A DNA stretch of 13,598 bases. It comes from a bacterium. Lineage in GTDB: Bacteria; ARS69. The DNA lies in assembly GCA_025774805.1 (NCBI GenBank), contig JALGZR010000105.1:1-13598 (forward strand). Reading direction: 5' to 3'. Positions 12,810 to 13,598 of the stretch are shown here, piece by piece. The translations under genes and the position numbers were made by a program. How positions within the stretch are numbered: position 1 is the first letter of the stretch; every line of letters begins with the position of its first letter. Below the pieces are notes generated by a model that saw only the letters and a list, made by a program, of their open reading frames with translations, ran no database searches and was not told where the DNA came from.

Positions 12810-13598
12810 GTGAGGATCCCGACGCTCGGCCTGCTGACCGTCTCTCTTCTGTGGGGCACGACGTTCGTGGCCGTGAAGACGGGGCTCGCCGACGCCTCCC
12901 CGCTCCTGTTCGTGGGGATCCGCTTCGCGGTGGCCACGATCGCGTCCCTTCCTCTTCTCGCCCGCACTCCCGGGCTCGGAGCGGCGTTCCGTGCCGGGAT
13001 GCCCCTGGGAATCGTCCTGGCCGCCGGCTACTCCACCCAGACCATGGGACTCGTCACGACGACCCCCGCCCGCTCCGCCTTCGTCACCGCGATGAACGTC
13101 GCGCTGGTTCCCCTGCTGGCGATACCGCTCCTGCGCCGGCGGGCCCGGGGGATGTCTCTGGTCGGTCTCGCGGTGACGATTCCCGGGCTCTGGCTCCTCA
13201 CTTCTCCCGGCGAGGGATCCTGGAACGCGGGGGACTCCTGGACGGCGGCGTGCGCCCTCTTTTTCGCCCTTCACGTGATCCTCGTGAGCCGGTACGGCTC
13301 CGCCCACCCCCCCGGGGGCCTTCTCGTCTCGCAGCTCGCGGTCACGGCGGCCCTCTGCCTGGGGACCGCTCCCCTGCTCGAGGAGGTTCACTGGAACCCG
13401 ACGGTGCGACTCGCCGGCGCCATCGGGCTCACTGCCGTGCTCGCGACGACCGGAACGACCTGGCTGCAGCTCCGATTCCAGCCGCGCGTGGACCCGACAC
13501 GGGCGGCCCTGATCTACGCGACCGAGCCGGTCTTCGCCACCCTGTTTTCCTGGCTCTTCACGGGCGAGGTCCTTTCGGCGGCGGCGTGGGCCGGCGGA
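12810..13598 (+). CDS. EamA-family (DMT superfamily) transporter, 3' end missing
   Basis: 263 residues are visible and the gene runs off the right edge with its frame open. Full-length relatives have about 290-310 residues, so only a short C-terminal part is missing. GTG 12810 follows GGAAGGA at good spacing. The protein is almost wholly hydrophobic, with about ten spans in two EamA repeats. The first (about 4-130) opens with LLTVSLLWGTTFVAVKTGL, including the family WGTTF; the second (about 144-263) carries the typical TEPVFATLFSWLFTGEVLS near 238-256. Members export or import small metabolites such as amino acids across the inner membrane; the substrate cannot be predicted. It stands alone on this strand after a 210-base gap with an operator-like palindrome. 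Confidence 0.9.
   Translation, partial: MRIPTLGLLTVSLLWGTTFVAVKTGLADASPLLFVGIRFAVATIASLPLLARTPGLGAAFRAGMPLGIVLAAGYSTQTMGLVTTTPARSAFVTAMNVALVPLLAIPLLRRRARGMSLVGLAVTIPGLWLLTSPGEGSWNAGDSWTAACALFFALHVILVSRYGSAHPPGGLLVSQLAVTAALCLGTAPLLEEVHWNPTVRLAGAIGLTAVLATTGTTWLQLRFQPRVDPTRAALIYATEPVFATLFSWLFTGEVLSAAAWAGG

Noticed and set aside
1-13598. CRISPR arrays, tRNA or rRNA genes, insertion sequences, cobalamin riboswitch near pduO
   Set aside because: No spaced repeats, cloverleaf or T-loop signature, transposase-like protein or B12-box-like leader was seen; the pduO leader is only about 35 bases.

Overview
The window is very GC-rich, Gram-negative-type bacterial DNA that is densely coding with ordinary chromosomal genes. 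A complete tolQ-tolR-tolA-tolB-pal block with lipoproteins implies an outer membrane. GTG and TTG starts, four-base start/stop overlaps and AGGAGG-type ribosome sites are used freely. I cannot name the phylum from sequence alone. The tol-pal-LysM order, the sulfatase-like membrane protein and the Yip1 protein would suit uncultivated lineages near Eisenbacteria, Gemmatimonadota or the former Deltaproteobacteria. That is inference only. I see no transposase, integrase, tRNA, rRNA or CRISPR array.

Layout, left to right. (1) 1-1801, minus strand: nfo (endonuclease IV, with an unusual basic tail) runs by a GTGA overlap into a membrane-anchored alkaline-phosphatase-superfamily (sulfatase-like) gene that leaves the left edge. 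(2) 1802-2227: a divergent non-coding region with long G and C runs, competing hairpins and short repeats. (3) 2228-3553, plus strand: two small exported peptides of 72 and 87 aa, then a Yip1-family membrane protein four bases after the second. Each peptide has a signal sequence, a Gly-Gly, an aromatic patch, and a hydrophobic core rich in GxxxG between two cysteines (29-30 residues between them). They are not part of any system I recognise and are the most interesting item here. (4) 3700-8102, minus strand: the Tol-Pal operon tolQ-tolR-tolA-tolB-pal, ending in a lipoprotein with a coiled coil and a LysM domain where CpoB/YbgF normally sits. (5) 8264-8842, minus strand: PduO-type cobalamin adenosyltransferase. 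(6) 9013-13598, plus strand: a stand-alone PTS enzyme I, a DHH/DHHA1 phosphoesterase, a DUF2203 protein and an EamA-type transporter running off the right edge.

How they work together. TolQ and TolR form the proton-driven motor. TolA carries force across the periplasm to TolB and the peptidoglycan-bound lipoprotein Pal, and the LysM lipoprotein probably also touches the wall. Candidate sigma70-type promoters with 17-base spacers can be drawn for tolQ, for the back-to-back pduO/ptsI pair, and more weakly for nfo and the DHH gene. The tolQ -35 box sits inside an inverted repeat. All functions are read from sequence motifs; no database search was run.
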